From Vibrio chagasii (lineage in GTDB: Bacteria; Pseudomonadota; Gammaproteobacteria; Enterobacterales; Vibrionaceae), in assembly GCA_041879415.1 (NCBI GenBank), contig CP090851.1, forward strand, positions 2,914,001 to 2,978,000: a DNA stretch of 64,000 bases, read 5' to 3'. The notes under the pieces were generated by a model. That model was not told the DNA's origin. It did no database searches and was given only the letters and a program-made list of their open reading frames with translations. Position numbers and translations under genes: made by a program. This document shows positions 34,130-41,534 of this stretch, one piece after another (the first letter of the stretch is position 1; the number at the start of each line of letters is the position of its first letter).

Positions 34130-35110
34130 ATGTTTAAAGCACTTGTACTAAACCAAGAAGACAAAAAAACTATCGCATCAGTTTCTCAAATTGAAGAATC
34201 TCAACTACCTGAAGGTAACGTGAAGATCGATGTAAGCTACTCTTCTTTGAACTACAAAGATGGTTTGGCGATTACAGGTAAAGGGCGCATTGTTCGCAAC
34301 TTCCCTATGGTTCCTGGTATCGACCTGTCAGGTGTGGTTTCACAATCTGACGACCCTCGCTACAAAGCAGGCGACGAAGTGGTTCTAACTGGTTGGGGTG
34401 TTGGTGAAGGTCACTGGGGTGGCATGGCTGAGAAAGCAAGCCTAAACGGTGACTGGTTAGTACCAATGCCTAAAGGTCTAGACGCTAAGAAAGTAATGGC
34501 GATTGGTACAGCAGGCTTCACAGCAATGCTTTGTGTTCAAGCTATTGTCGATGCAGGCATCAAACCTGAAGACGGTGAAATCCTAGTGACTGGTGCAAGT
34601 GGCGGTGTAGGTAGCGTGTCTATCACTCTACTAAACCAGCTAGGCTACAAAGTAGCAGCAGTAACAGGTCGAGCTTCAGAAAATGGTGAGCTACTAAAAT
34701 CATTAGGTGCAACTCGCATTGTTGAGCGTGCTGAATTAGAAGAGCCAGCGAAACCACTTGAGAAACAAATGTGGGCTGGTGCTATCGACACTGTAGGCAG
34801 CAAAGTACTTGCGAAAGTATTGGCACAAATTGATTACAACGGTGCGGTTGCAATCTGTGGTCTAGCAGGTGGCTTTGACTTACCAACAACGGTAATGCCA
34901 TTCATTCTACGTAACGTTCGCCTGCAAGGTGTTGATTCTGTTATGTGCCCTCGTGAAAAACGCATTAAAGCGTGGGAACAACTAGCTGAATTGCTACCTG
35001 AGTCTTTCTACGACAGCGCGACAAAAGAAGTATCTCTAGATGACGCGATTCAAGCGGCAGAAGACATCACTAACGGTCAAATCACAGGCCGTGTAGTTAT
35101 CAAGCTATAA
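34130..35110 (+). CDS. acuI: Acrylyl-CoA reductase AcuI / YhdH-type quinone oxidoreductase
   Basis: 326 residues (E. coli AcuI 324), medium-chain dehydrogenase/reductase family without catalytic zinc. It reduces toxic acryloyl-CoA to propionyl-CoA with NADPH; in marine bacteria this detoxifies acrylate from DMSP. NYKDGLAITGKG and VPGIDLSGVV are typical of the subfamily, and the nucleotide-binding loop is GASGGVGSVSITLLNQLGYK. ATG 34130 has GGAG six bases upstream; the ATG at 34118 overlaps that site. It is close to fadBA but has its own upstream region. Substrate specificity is inferred. Confidence 0.88.
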   Translation: MFKALVLNQEDKKTIASVSQIEESQLPEGNVKIDVSYSSLNYKDGLAITGKGRIVRNFPMVPGIDLSGVVSQSDDPRYKAGDEVVLTGWGVGEGHWGGMAEKASLNGDWLVPMPKGLDAKKVMAIGTAGFTAMLCVQAIVDAGIKPEDGEILVTGASGGVGSVSITLLNQLGYKVAAVTGRASENGELLKSLGATRIVERAELEEPAKPLEKQMWAGAIDTVGSKVLAKVLAQIDYNGAVAICGLAGGFDLPTTVMPFILRNVRLQGVDSVMCPREKRIKAWEQLAELLPESFYDSATKEVSLDDAIQAAEDITNGQITGRVVIKL

Positions 35111-35142
35111 TCGCTCGCACTCTAAAGTGCGACATGCAAAAA

Positions 35143-35174
35143 ACAAAAGGGCTGATCATGATCAGCCCTTTTTG
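35143..35174. terminator. Bidirectional terminator between acuI and the LysR gene
   Basis: Perfect 12-bp stem AAAAGGGCTGAT/ATCAGCCCTTTT with a 4-nt self-complementary loop CATG. Confidence 0.88.
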
Positions 35175-35197
35175 CTATCTGTTACCGACTATTAAGC

Positions 35198-36139
35198 CTA
35201 ACCTAAGCCGACATCGGCAATCCGCTTTTGAATTAACTCACCACACTCTTCTTTGACCACTCTTCTCAACCATTGTTGTGATGCTGAAGAGTCGCAGCGT
35301 GAATGCCAAATCAACGAGTAATCAAACGGCATAAACTCGAATGGCAGCGGCTTAACGACTAAGTCATAACGCTCTGCAACTAAGTATGCCAAATCAGCCG
35401 GTACCGTAATCACTAACGGCATTCTATCAACAATCGCCAATGCCGCTTCAAGGTGATAAGCACGCAGTACCATTTTTCTCGGTTGTTGATTAGCTAACGC
35501 ATTGTCCAGTAAAGCCTTTACACCATCACTGATCGCAATCATCGCATGAGGCAAACAGACATAATCCTCAAGGCTCAATGAACTGTCTGCCAAAGGGTGA
35601 TTTTTAGAGAGTAAGCACGACACACCCACAGGGCCAAGGACCTCTTGATGAAGTGGCGCTACACTGCCACTTGGTCGGCAGATCGCCATATCGACGCGCT
35701 CGGTACTAAGCTGCTTAAACAAATGTTCATGCTGCAGCGGGGCGAATTCTAAAGAGATATTCGGTGCTTGCTCATAAATCTTCGGCAGCGCATACGGCAA
35801 GATGGTTTGCATCGCATAATCAGTGGTCGCAATTAGAAAGCGTTCACTGCAATAGTAAGGGTCAAAATCACTAGGGCTAAGTAACTGACGGAATGATTCC
35901 AAAGGCTGATCAATTCGCTGGCTGATCTCGAGCGCTTTTTTGGTCGGAATAAGATGTTGGCCCTGGCGAGTAAACAGAGGGTCATTGAGTAAATCTCTTA
36001 AGCGCCCTAGCACTCGGCTGGTTGCCGACTGACTCAAGTTAAGACGAAGCGCGGCTTGGCTAACGCTGCCCTCTTCAATCAATACCTTTAAGGCGACCAA
36101 TAAATTAAGGTCTCTACGATAGATGTCTTCTAATTCCAC
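35198..36139 (-). CDS. LysR-family transcriptional regulator
   Basis: 313 residues. The N-terminal HTH reads LNLLVALKVLIEEGSVSQAA and LRLNLSQSATSRVLGRLRDL, followed by NDPLFTRQGQHLIPT, the NodD/YidZ-like subgroup pattern. The C-terminal PBP2 effector domain is complete. Target and effector cannot be read from the sequence. It converges with acuI, so it is not divergently placed next to an obvious target; its own upstream region (36140-36200) contains the only nearby control site candidates. Confidence 0.85.
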   Translation of the reverse strand: MELEDIYRRDLNLLVALKVLIEEGSVSQAALRLNLSQSATSRVLGRLRDLLNDPLFTRQGQHLIPTKKALEISQRIDQPLESFRQLLSPSDFDPYYCSERFLIATTDYAMQTILPYALPKIYEQAPNISLEFAPLQHEHLFKQLSTERVDMAICRPSGSVAPLHQEVLGPVGVSCLLSKNHPLADSSLSLEDYVCLPHAMIAISDGVKALLDNALANQQPRKMVLRAYHLEAALAIVDRMPLVITVPADLAYLVAERYDLVVKPLPFEFMPFDYSLIWHSRCDSSASQQWLRRVVKEECGELIQKRIADVGLG

Positions 36140-36202
36140 GCCACTTACCTAGCTGAATACAATGATCATTGTTCACTAACTTGTTTATAGCATGCTTTAG
36201 AT

Positions 36203-36229
36203 AAAAAAAATCCCGCAATTACGCGGGGA
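36203..36229 (-). terminator. Terminator after the small membrane protein gene
   Basis: Short GC stem TCCCGC/GCGGGG with a 6-nt loop; the minus-strand product ends in eight U residues. It lies 65 bp downstream of the gene ending at 36293. Confidence 0.7.
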
Positions 36230-36292
36230 AGCCCAAGAAAATTTGGGGATAGTGTCGGAATGTCGTATCGGAATTTGTTTGCTGTACTTAGG

Positions 36293-36478
36293 TTAGTGCT
36301 CTTGCTCTTCGGCTACACCTTGCCAACGGCGCATCTCAACCCAAATACCAATAATCGTTGCTACTATGCCAAAAATAGGCATCAGTGAGGTCTCTGTCGA
36401 TGAGCGTAAAACTAACGCACAAAAAGAAATAAAACAGAGAACCGAATAAATTGTTAATCTATCTAATCCTGTCAACAT
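36293..36478 (-). CDS. Small two-helix membrane protein, unknown function
   Basis: 61 residues. Two hydrophobic segments (LTIYSVLCFISFCALVL and LMPIFGIVATIIGIWVEM) are joined by a short polar loop, with an acidic tail WQGVAEEQEH. I do not recognise a family. ATG 36478 follows AGGAG by five bases, a convincing ribosome site; the GTG two codons earlier overlaps it. It has its own terminator. It is divergent from tusA across about 150 bp. Confidence 0.65.
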   Translation of the reverse strand: MLTGLDRLTIYSVLCFISFCALVLRSSTETSLMPIFGIVATIIGIWVEMRRWQGVAEEQEH

Positions 36479-36627
36479 CGCCACTCCTTAGCTAGTTGCC
36501 TTCGTTTCAAGTTGTTATCAACTTGTTAACTAAGTTATAGGAAATGATTCTGTTTGCCAAGCACTTATTGCATATTTTTTCTGCAGACGTATTATTCACA
36601 CGTTAGATAGATATAGAGATACAAACC

Positions 36628-36879
36628 ATGACATTCAAACCTGAACTGGCAACCCATACTTTAGAAGCTGAAGGCCTGCGTTGCCCAGAGCCAGTAATGA
36701 TGGTCAGGAAGACAATTAGAAACATGCAGGATGGCGATGTGTTACTGGTAAAAGCTGACGATCCTTCGACCACTCGAGACATCCCGAGCTTTTGTCGATT
36801 CATGGATCACCAGTTGGTAGGCCAAGAGACAGAAACGCTGCCATACCAGTATTTGATCAAAAAGGGATTGGAGGCGTAA
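36628..36879 (+). CDS. tusA: Sulfurtransferase TusA
   Basis: 83 residues (E. coli TusA 81). A sulfur carrier that accepts persulfide sulfur from IscS and passes it to TusD for the 2-thiouridine modification of tRNA. The signature [12 protein letters not shown] contains the active Cys19. The rest of the compact two-layer fold, [20 protein letters not shown], is conserved. Single gene followed by a bidirectional terminator. Confidence 0.95.
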   Translation: MTFKPELATHTLEAEGLRCPEPVMMVRKTIRNMQDGDVLLVKADDPSTTRDIPSFCRFMDHQLVGQETETLPYQYLIKKGLEA

Positions 36880-36902
36880 CGCCCCACCGAGAATCAAACA
36901 TC

Positions 36903-36962
36903 AAAAAAGCCGCTAGTACCTTATGTTCTTAAGCAGAACTCAGAGTACCAGCGGCTTTTTGT
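36903..36962. terminator. Bidirectional terminator between tusA and a small membrane gene
   Basis: Long hairpin: AAAAAGCCGCT pairs with AGCGGCTTTTT at its base, GTAC pairs with GTAC higher up, and GTTCT/AGAAC closes an inner stem. A and T runs flank both sides. Confidence 0.8.
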
Positions 36963-37211
36963 TTATTCATCTCTAGACTTGGTTTGCAGATAATCAAGCT
37001 GTTGTTGTAGCGCTCGAATGTCTTTACGCATCGGAATAATATGCGCGACTCGAATCCAAGCCTCGACTGCAAGTCCAGTCATGATCATAGCGCCGGCGAC
37101 CATTGGTAGCCACATGTCCGTCAGCACCATGCCTAATAGTGTAAGTGCAAGACCAAAGGTAAATAGATAGCTTTGGCTTTGTGGAGTAATACCCATATAA
37201 CGCGTCAACAT
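36963..37211 (-). CDS. Small membrane protein with C-terminal coiled coil, unknown function
   Basis: 82 residues. Two membrane segments (YLFTFGLALTLLGMVLT and WLPMVAGAMIMTGLAVEAWI) are followed by a charged helical tail (IPMRKDIRALQQQLDYLQTK) likely to form a coiled coil in the cytoplasm. I do not recognise a family. ATG 37211 is preferred over 37217 because GAGGG is then about eight bases upstream. It stands alone, sharing the terminator with tusA. Confidence 0.65.
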   Translation of the reverse strand: MLTRYMGITPQSQSYLFTFGLALTLLGMVLTDMWLPMVAGAMIMTGLAVEAWIRVAHIIPMRKDIRALQQQLDYLQTKSRDE

Positions 37212-37364
37212 AATCATGCCCTCGTGTTCTTAACTCACAAGATTAAAATATCATGACAAGTATGACAGTTATATGTCCATTCGCTCGATAAACCCCACAA
37301 TACTGTAAGAGTATGACCTACAACACATTACTCCACTGGTTGAGTATAATAAGACTCAAAACAC

Positions 37365-37922
37365 TCATGAGTAAAACGCAGCAGCGATAGCCAAACCGAC
37401 AAATAACAGGGCTGTAATCTTACGAATCAGATCGAGTGGCATCTTGTCTGCCGACAGCTTACCAATGATCACTACAGGTACATTCGCTAGCAACATGCCT
37501 ATGGTTGTACCCAGAATCACCCACGCCAAGGCGTCGGCGTATTGCGCCCCTAGAATAGAAGTCGCAATCTGGGTCTTATCACCAATTTCAGCGATAAAAA
37601 ACGCAATGAAGCTAGCGACAAAAGGACCACGGTTTGAGATCTGTTCGTCATCATCGAGCTTATCGGGAATCAGAATCCAGCCCGCCATTGCAATGAAACT
37701 GACCACCAGCACCCACTTTAAAACTTCTGGCGATAAATAATCAGCGACAACCACACCGAGCCACGCTGCAAGAGCATGATTGGCTATAGTGGCAAAGAAG
37801 ATAGCCGCAATAATAGGTACCGGTTTTCGATATCGACTGGCTAATAAAAGGGATAGCAACTGGGTCTTATCACCGATCTCGGCTAAGACAACAGTTGTAA
37901 TTGAAATTGCTAAAACGCTCAC
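37365..37922 (-). CDS. mneA: Manganese exporter MneA (UPF0016/TMEM165-GDT1 family)
   Basis: 185 residues from GTG 37922. Two homologous halves of three helices each carry the family's E-x-G-D-K-T-Q motif: LAEIGDKTQLLSLLLASRYR near residues 13-32 and IAEIGDKTQIATSILGAQYA in the second half. The acidic loop PDKLDDDEQ separates them. In V. cholerae this protein exports Mn2+ across the inner membrane. GTG 37922 is chosen because vibrio homologues start at this SVLAISITTV segment; the longer frame to 37982 begins inside the leader structure. A yybP-ykoY-type Mn2+ riboswitch lies upstream, consistent with induction by excess manganese. Confidence 0.9.
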   Translation of the reverse strand: MSVLAISITTVVLAEIGDKTQLLSLLLASRYRKPVPIIAAIFFATIANHALAAWLGVVVADYLSPEVLKWVLVVSFIAMAGWILIPDKLDDDEQISNRGPFVASFIAFFIAEIGDKTQIATSILGAQYADALAWVILGTTIGMLLANVPVVIIGKLSADKMPLDLIRKITALLFVGLAIAAAFYS

Positions 37923-37935
37923 GACATGCTCATTT

Positions 37936-38003
37936 GGGATGGAGATTATTATATTTAACCAAAGACAAACCTCGCGCCCCATCCCGGTTCACGATGCTTG
38001 TCT
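37936..38003 (-). promoter_or_regulatory. Expression platform of the mneA riboswitch
   Basis: Two hairpins compete with the aptamer. AGACAAGC (37996-38003, which includes the aptamer's 3' strand) can pair with GUUUGUCU (37963-37970). GGGAUGG (37979-37985) can pair with CCAUCCC (37936-37942), just before the start region. Neither has a long U run, so translational control appears more likely than termination. Confidence 0.55.
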
Positions 38004-38126
38004 AAGGTCTTGCTAAGCGCCACCAAGGTGGTGGTTGCCTCGAACGCCATGATGATTTTGCATCAATTATGTTGACGAACGAACTCATTCACTAGGATAT
38101 GAACAAGTAAGCTACTCCCCAAAGAC
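38000..38126 (-). ncRNA. yybP-ykoY (Mn2+-sensing) riboswitch
   Basis: On the minus strand the aptamer opens GUCUUUGGGGAGUAGC and closes GCUUAGCAAGACCUUAGAC. These are the two conserved internal-loop strands of yybP-ykoY RNAs (GGGGAGUAG and UAGCAAGACC), whose phosphates and adenine bind Mn2+. Between them a 9-bp P2 is seen (ACUUGUUCA/UGAAUGAGU), then a GUUCGUCAA segment and a terminal CCACC/GGUGG hairpin. The RNA lies about 75-205 nt before the mneA start. Right position, right gene and both consensus strands make this a strong call. Confidence 0.88.
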
Positions 38127-38132
38127 CGCGAG

Positions 38133-38161
38133 ATTCTAATCACCCACGTAGTCAAAAACAA
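38133..38161 (-). promoter_or_regulatory. Putative mneA promoter
   Basis: Minus strand -35 TTGTTT (38156-38161), 17-bp spacer, -10 TAGAAT (38133-38138). It would start transcription just before the riboswitch aptamer. Confidence 0.5.
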
Positions 38162-38342
38162 GTGTCAAACTTATCAAAATATCTACTTGCACCGAAAAAC
38201 AAACAATAAAGGCAAAAAAATCCATTAAACGACATTTTAGACCACTAATTAAACAAGATTACCCCTACTCGCTTTACGAATATCTCGGTATACTCAGAGG
38301 TTATTTTTCTCATTCATTTAAAAGAATCGCGCGAACCTGACT

Positions 38343-39263
38343 ATGCAAAAATACGATATCAAAACCTTCCAGGGAATGATCCTCGCGCTGCAGGATTACT
38401 GGGCTCAAAACGGTTGTACCATTGTTCAACCTCTAGATATGGAAGTAGGTGCAGGCACCTCTCACCCAATGACATGTCTAAGAGCACTTGGCCCAGAGCC
38501 AATGTCTACAGCTTACGTACAACCTTCACGTCGTCCTACTGATGGCCGTTACGGTGAAAACCCTAACCGTCTTCAGCACTACTACCAATTCCAAGTAGCG
38601 CTAAAACCATCGCCAGACAATATCCAAGAGTTGTACCTAGGCTCACTAGAGGTTCTTGGTGTTGACCCACTTGTTCACGACATTCGCTTCGTTGAAGATA
38701 ACTGGGAAAACCCAACACTAGGTGCATGGGGTCTTGGTTGGGAAGTATGGCTAAACGGCATGGAAGTAACTCAGTTTACTTACTTCCAACAGGTTGGCGG
38801 CCTTGAGTGTAAGCCTGTAACAGGCGAGATCACTTACGGTATTGAGCGTCTAGCAATGTACATCCAGGAAGTAGACTCAGTTTACGACCTAGTATGGAAC
38901 GTTGCACCAGACGGCTCTAACGTAACTTACGGTGACATCTTCCACCAAAACGAAGTTGAGCAATCAACGTACAACTTCGAACACGCAGACGTAGATTTCC
39001 TATTCGGTTTCTTCGACCAGTGTGAAAAAGAGTGTAAAGAGCTACTTGAGCTTGAGAAGCCACTTCCGCTTCCAGCTTACGAGCGCATTCTAAAAGCAGG
39101 CCACGCATTCAACATCCTTGATGCGCGCAAAGCTATCTCTGTAACAGAGCGTCAACGTTACATCCTTCGTATTCGCAACCTAACTAAATCAGTTGCTGAA
39201 GCATACTACGCATCACGTGAAGCACTTGGCTTCCCAATGTGCAAGAAGGACGAGGAGAAGTAA
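38343..39263 (+). CDS. glyQ: Glycyl-tRNA synthetase alpha subunit
   Basis: 306 residues (E. coli 303). The catalytic subunit of the bacterial alpha2beta2 glycyl-tRNA synthetase; it forms glycyl-adenylate. [20 protein letters not shown] and the class II motifs are conserved ([18 protein letters not shown] for motif 2, [10 protein letters not shown] for motif 3). The stop lies 2 bp before the glyS start, so the two are translationally coupled. Confidence 0.96.
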   Translation: MQKYDIKTFQGMILALQDYWAQNGCTIVQPLDMEVGAGTSHPMTCLRALGPEPMSTAYVQPSRRPTDGRYGENPNRLQHYYQFQVALKPSPDNIQELYLGSLEVLGVDPLVHDIRFVEDNWENPTLGAWGLGWEVWLNGMEVTQFTYFQQVGGLECKPVTGEITYGIERLAMYIQEVDSVYDLVWNVAPDGSNVTYGDIFHQNEVEQSTYNFEHADVDFLFGFFDQCEKECKELLELEKPLPLPAYERILKAGHAFNILDARKAISVTERQRYILRIRNLTKSVAEAYYASREALGFPMCKKDEEK

Positions 39264-39265
39264 TC

Positions 39266-41332
39266 ATGGCTAAAGAATTTCTAATTGAACTAGGTACTGA
39301 AGAGCTACCACCAACGCAACTTCGCACTCTAGCAGAAGCATTCGCAGCAAACTTCGAAGCTGAGCTTAAAGGCGCAAACCTAGCGCACGAAGGCGTGAAG
39401 TGGTACGCAGCACCTCGTCGTCTTGCTCTTAAAGTAGCAGCACTGGCTGAAGGCCAAGAAGACAAAGTTGTTGAAAAACGCGGCCCTGCAGTTTCTGTAG
39501 CATTCGATGCTGACGGCAACGCAACAAAAGCTGCTCAAGGTTGGGCTCGTGGTAACGGCATCACGGTTGAAGAAGCTGACCGTCTAGTAACAGACAAAGG
39601 CGAGTGGCTTCTTTTCAAACAAGAAGTAAAAGGCCAAGCAACGTCTGAAATCGTTGTTGAGCTAGCGGCTAAAGCTCTAGGTAACCTGCCTATCGCTAAG
39701 CCAATGCGCTGGGGTAACAAGACGACTCAGTTCATCCGTCCGGTTAAAACACTGACTATGCTAATGGGCGCTGACCTTATCGAAGGTGAGATTCTAGGCG
39801 TAGCATCTGGCCGCACTATCCGTGGTCACCGATTCATGGGTGAACAAGAGTTCACTATCGATTCTGCAGAGCAATACCCAGCGATCCTAGAAGAGCGCGG
39901 TAAAGTAATGGCAGATTACGAAGCGCGTAAGGCAATCATCCTAGCTGATTCGCAAAAAGCAGCAGCAGCGGTTGGCGGTAAAGCTGACCTAGAAGATGAC
40001 CTTGTTGAAGAAGTAACGTCTCTGGTTGAATGGCCAGTAGTACTAACAGCTAAGTTTGAAGAAGAGTTCCTAAAAGTTCCTTCTGAAGCTTTGGTTTACA
40101 CCATGAAGGGTGACCAAAAATACTTCCCTGTTTACGATGAAAACAAGAAACTACTTCCTAACTTTATCTTCGTATCAAACATTGAGTCTAAAGAGCCTCG
40201 CCATGTTATCGAAGGTAACGAGAAGGTTGTACGCCCACGTCTTGCTGATGCTGAATTCTTCTTCAACACAGACCGTAAGCGTCCTCTAATCGACCGTCTT
40301 CCAGAACTAGACCAAGCTATCTTCCAGAAGCAGCTTGGTACTATCAAAGACAAAACAGACCGCATCACAGAGCTTGCTGGCTATATTGCTGAGCAGATCG
40401 ATGCTGACGTTGAGAAATCTAAGCGCGCAGGTCTACTAGCGAAATGTGACCTAATGACCTCTATGGTATTCGAATTCACGGATACTCAGGGTGTTATGGG
40501 CATGCACTACGCGACTCACGATGGTGAAGACGAGCAAGTTGCACTAGCACTTTACGAGCAGTACATGCCTCGTTTCGCAGGTGATGACCTACCAAGCACT
40601 GGCATTTCTTCTGCAGTAGCAATGGCAGACAAGCTAGACACTATCGTAGGTATCTTCGGTATTGGCCAGGCTCCAAAAGGTTCTGACCCATTTGCTCTAC
40701 GTCGTGCATCACTAGGTGTACTACGTATTATCGTTGAAAACGGCTACAACCTAGACCTAACAGATCTGATCGCAAAAGCGAAAGAACTACTAGGCGACAA
40801 GCTAACCAACGACAACGTAGAAGCTGACGTTATCGACTTCATGCTAGGTCGTTTCCGCGCATGGTACCAAGATGCTGGTTTCAGCGTGGATATCATCCAG
40901 GCAGTACTAGCTAACCGTCCAACTAAGCCAACTGACTTTGACCAACGTGTTAAAGCGGTTTCTCACTTCCGTGAACTAGAAGCGGCAGAAGCACTAGCAG
41001 CAGCGAACAAACGTGTAGGTAACATCCTTGCGAAATTCGATGGTGAGCTAGCAGCAGATATCGATCTAGCACTTCTTCAAGAAGATGCAGAGAAAGCACT
41101 GGCTGAAAACGTTGCTGTAATGACAGAAGCACTAGAGCCAGCATTCGCGACAGGTAACTACCAAGAAGCCCTAAGCAAGCTAGCAGCTCTACGTGAGCCT
41201 GTTGATGCGTTCTTCGATAACGTAATGGTTATGGCTGATGACGAAGCACTTAAGAAGAACCGTCTGACACTACTGAATAACCTACGTAACCTGTTCCTAC
41301 AGATTGCTGACATCTCTCTACTACAAAAATAA
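39266..41332 (+). CDS. glyS: Glycyl-tRNA synthetase beta subunit
   Basis: 688 residues (E. coli 689). It supplies tRNA recognition to GlyQ. It begins [19 protein letters not shown], the family signature, followed by the B3/4-like and HD-like domains and a C-terminal anticodon-binding (DALR-like) domain. ATG 39266 has GGAGA eight bases upstream inside the end of glyQ. An in-frame ATG at 39239 lies within glyQ and lacks family similarity. Confidence 0.96.
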   Translation: MAKEFLIELGTEELPPTQLRTLAEAFAANFEAELKGANLAHEGVKWYAAPRRLALKVAALAEGQEDKVVEKRGPAVSVAFDADGNATKAAQGWARGNGITVEEADRLVTDKGEWLLFKQEVKGQATSEIVVELAAKALGNLPIAKPMRWGNKTTQFIRPVKTLTMLMGADLIEGEILGVASGRTIRGHRFMGEQEFTIDSAEQYPAILEERGKVMADYEARKAIILADSQKAAAAVGGKADLEDDLVEEVTSLVEWPVVLTAKFEEEFLKVPSEALVYTMKGDQKYFPVYDENKKLLPNFIFVSNIESKEPRHVIEGNEKVVRPRLADAEFFFNTDRKRPLIDRLPELDQAIFQKQLGTIKDKTDRITELAGYIAEQIDADVEKSKRAGLLAKCDLMTSMVFEFTDTQGVMGMHYATHDGEDEQVALALYEQYMPRFAGDDLPSTGISSAVAMADKLDTIVGIFGIGQAPKGSDPFALRRASLGVLRIIVENGYNLDLTDLIAKAKELLGDKLTNDNVEADVIDFMLGRFRAWYQDAGFSVDIIQAVLANRPTKPTDFDQRVKAVSHFRELEAAEALAAANKRVGNILAKFDGELAADIDLALLQEDAEKALAENVAVMTEALEPAFATGNYQEALSKLAALREPVDAFFDNVMVMADDEALKKNRLTLLNNLRNLFLQIADISLLQK

Positions 41333-41388
41333 GTACGAGTGAGAAAGCTGTTCAAAGCGATGCTCTGAGCAACAAAAGGTAAACACCC

Positions 41389-41416
41389 AAAGGGAAGCGA
41401 AAGCTTCCCTTTTTGT
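41389..41416 (+). terminator. Terminator of glyQS
   Basis: Perfect 10-bp stem AAAGGGAAGC/GCTTCCCTTT with a GAAA tetraloop, then T run. Confidence 0.9.
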
Positions 41417-41534
41417 TTTTGTGAACCAAGCATTTGTTTGTAGAGGTGTTATTGATTAACTGAATGAATCAGCACTCAGACTGTATAGGGCATTGTTTGC
41501 TATAACTGACCTGTTTATTCAGGGGAAGGGAACA

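Noticed and set aside
37923..37982. Longer mneA start at 37982
   Set aside because: The added residues fall in the riboswitch platform hairpins and are not part of the MneA family N-terminus.
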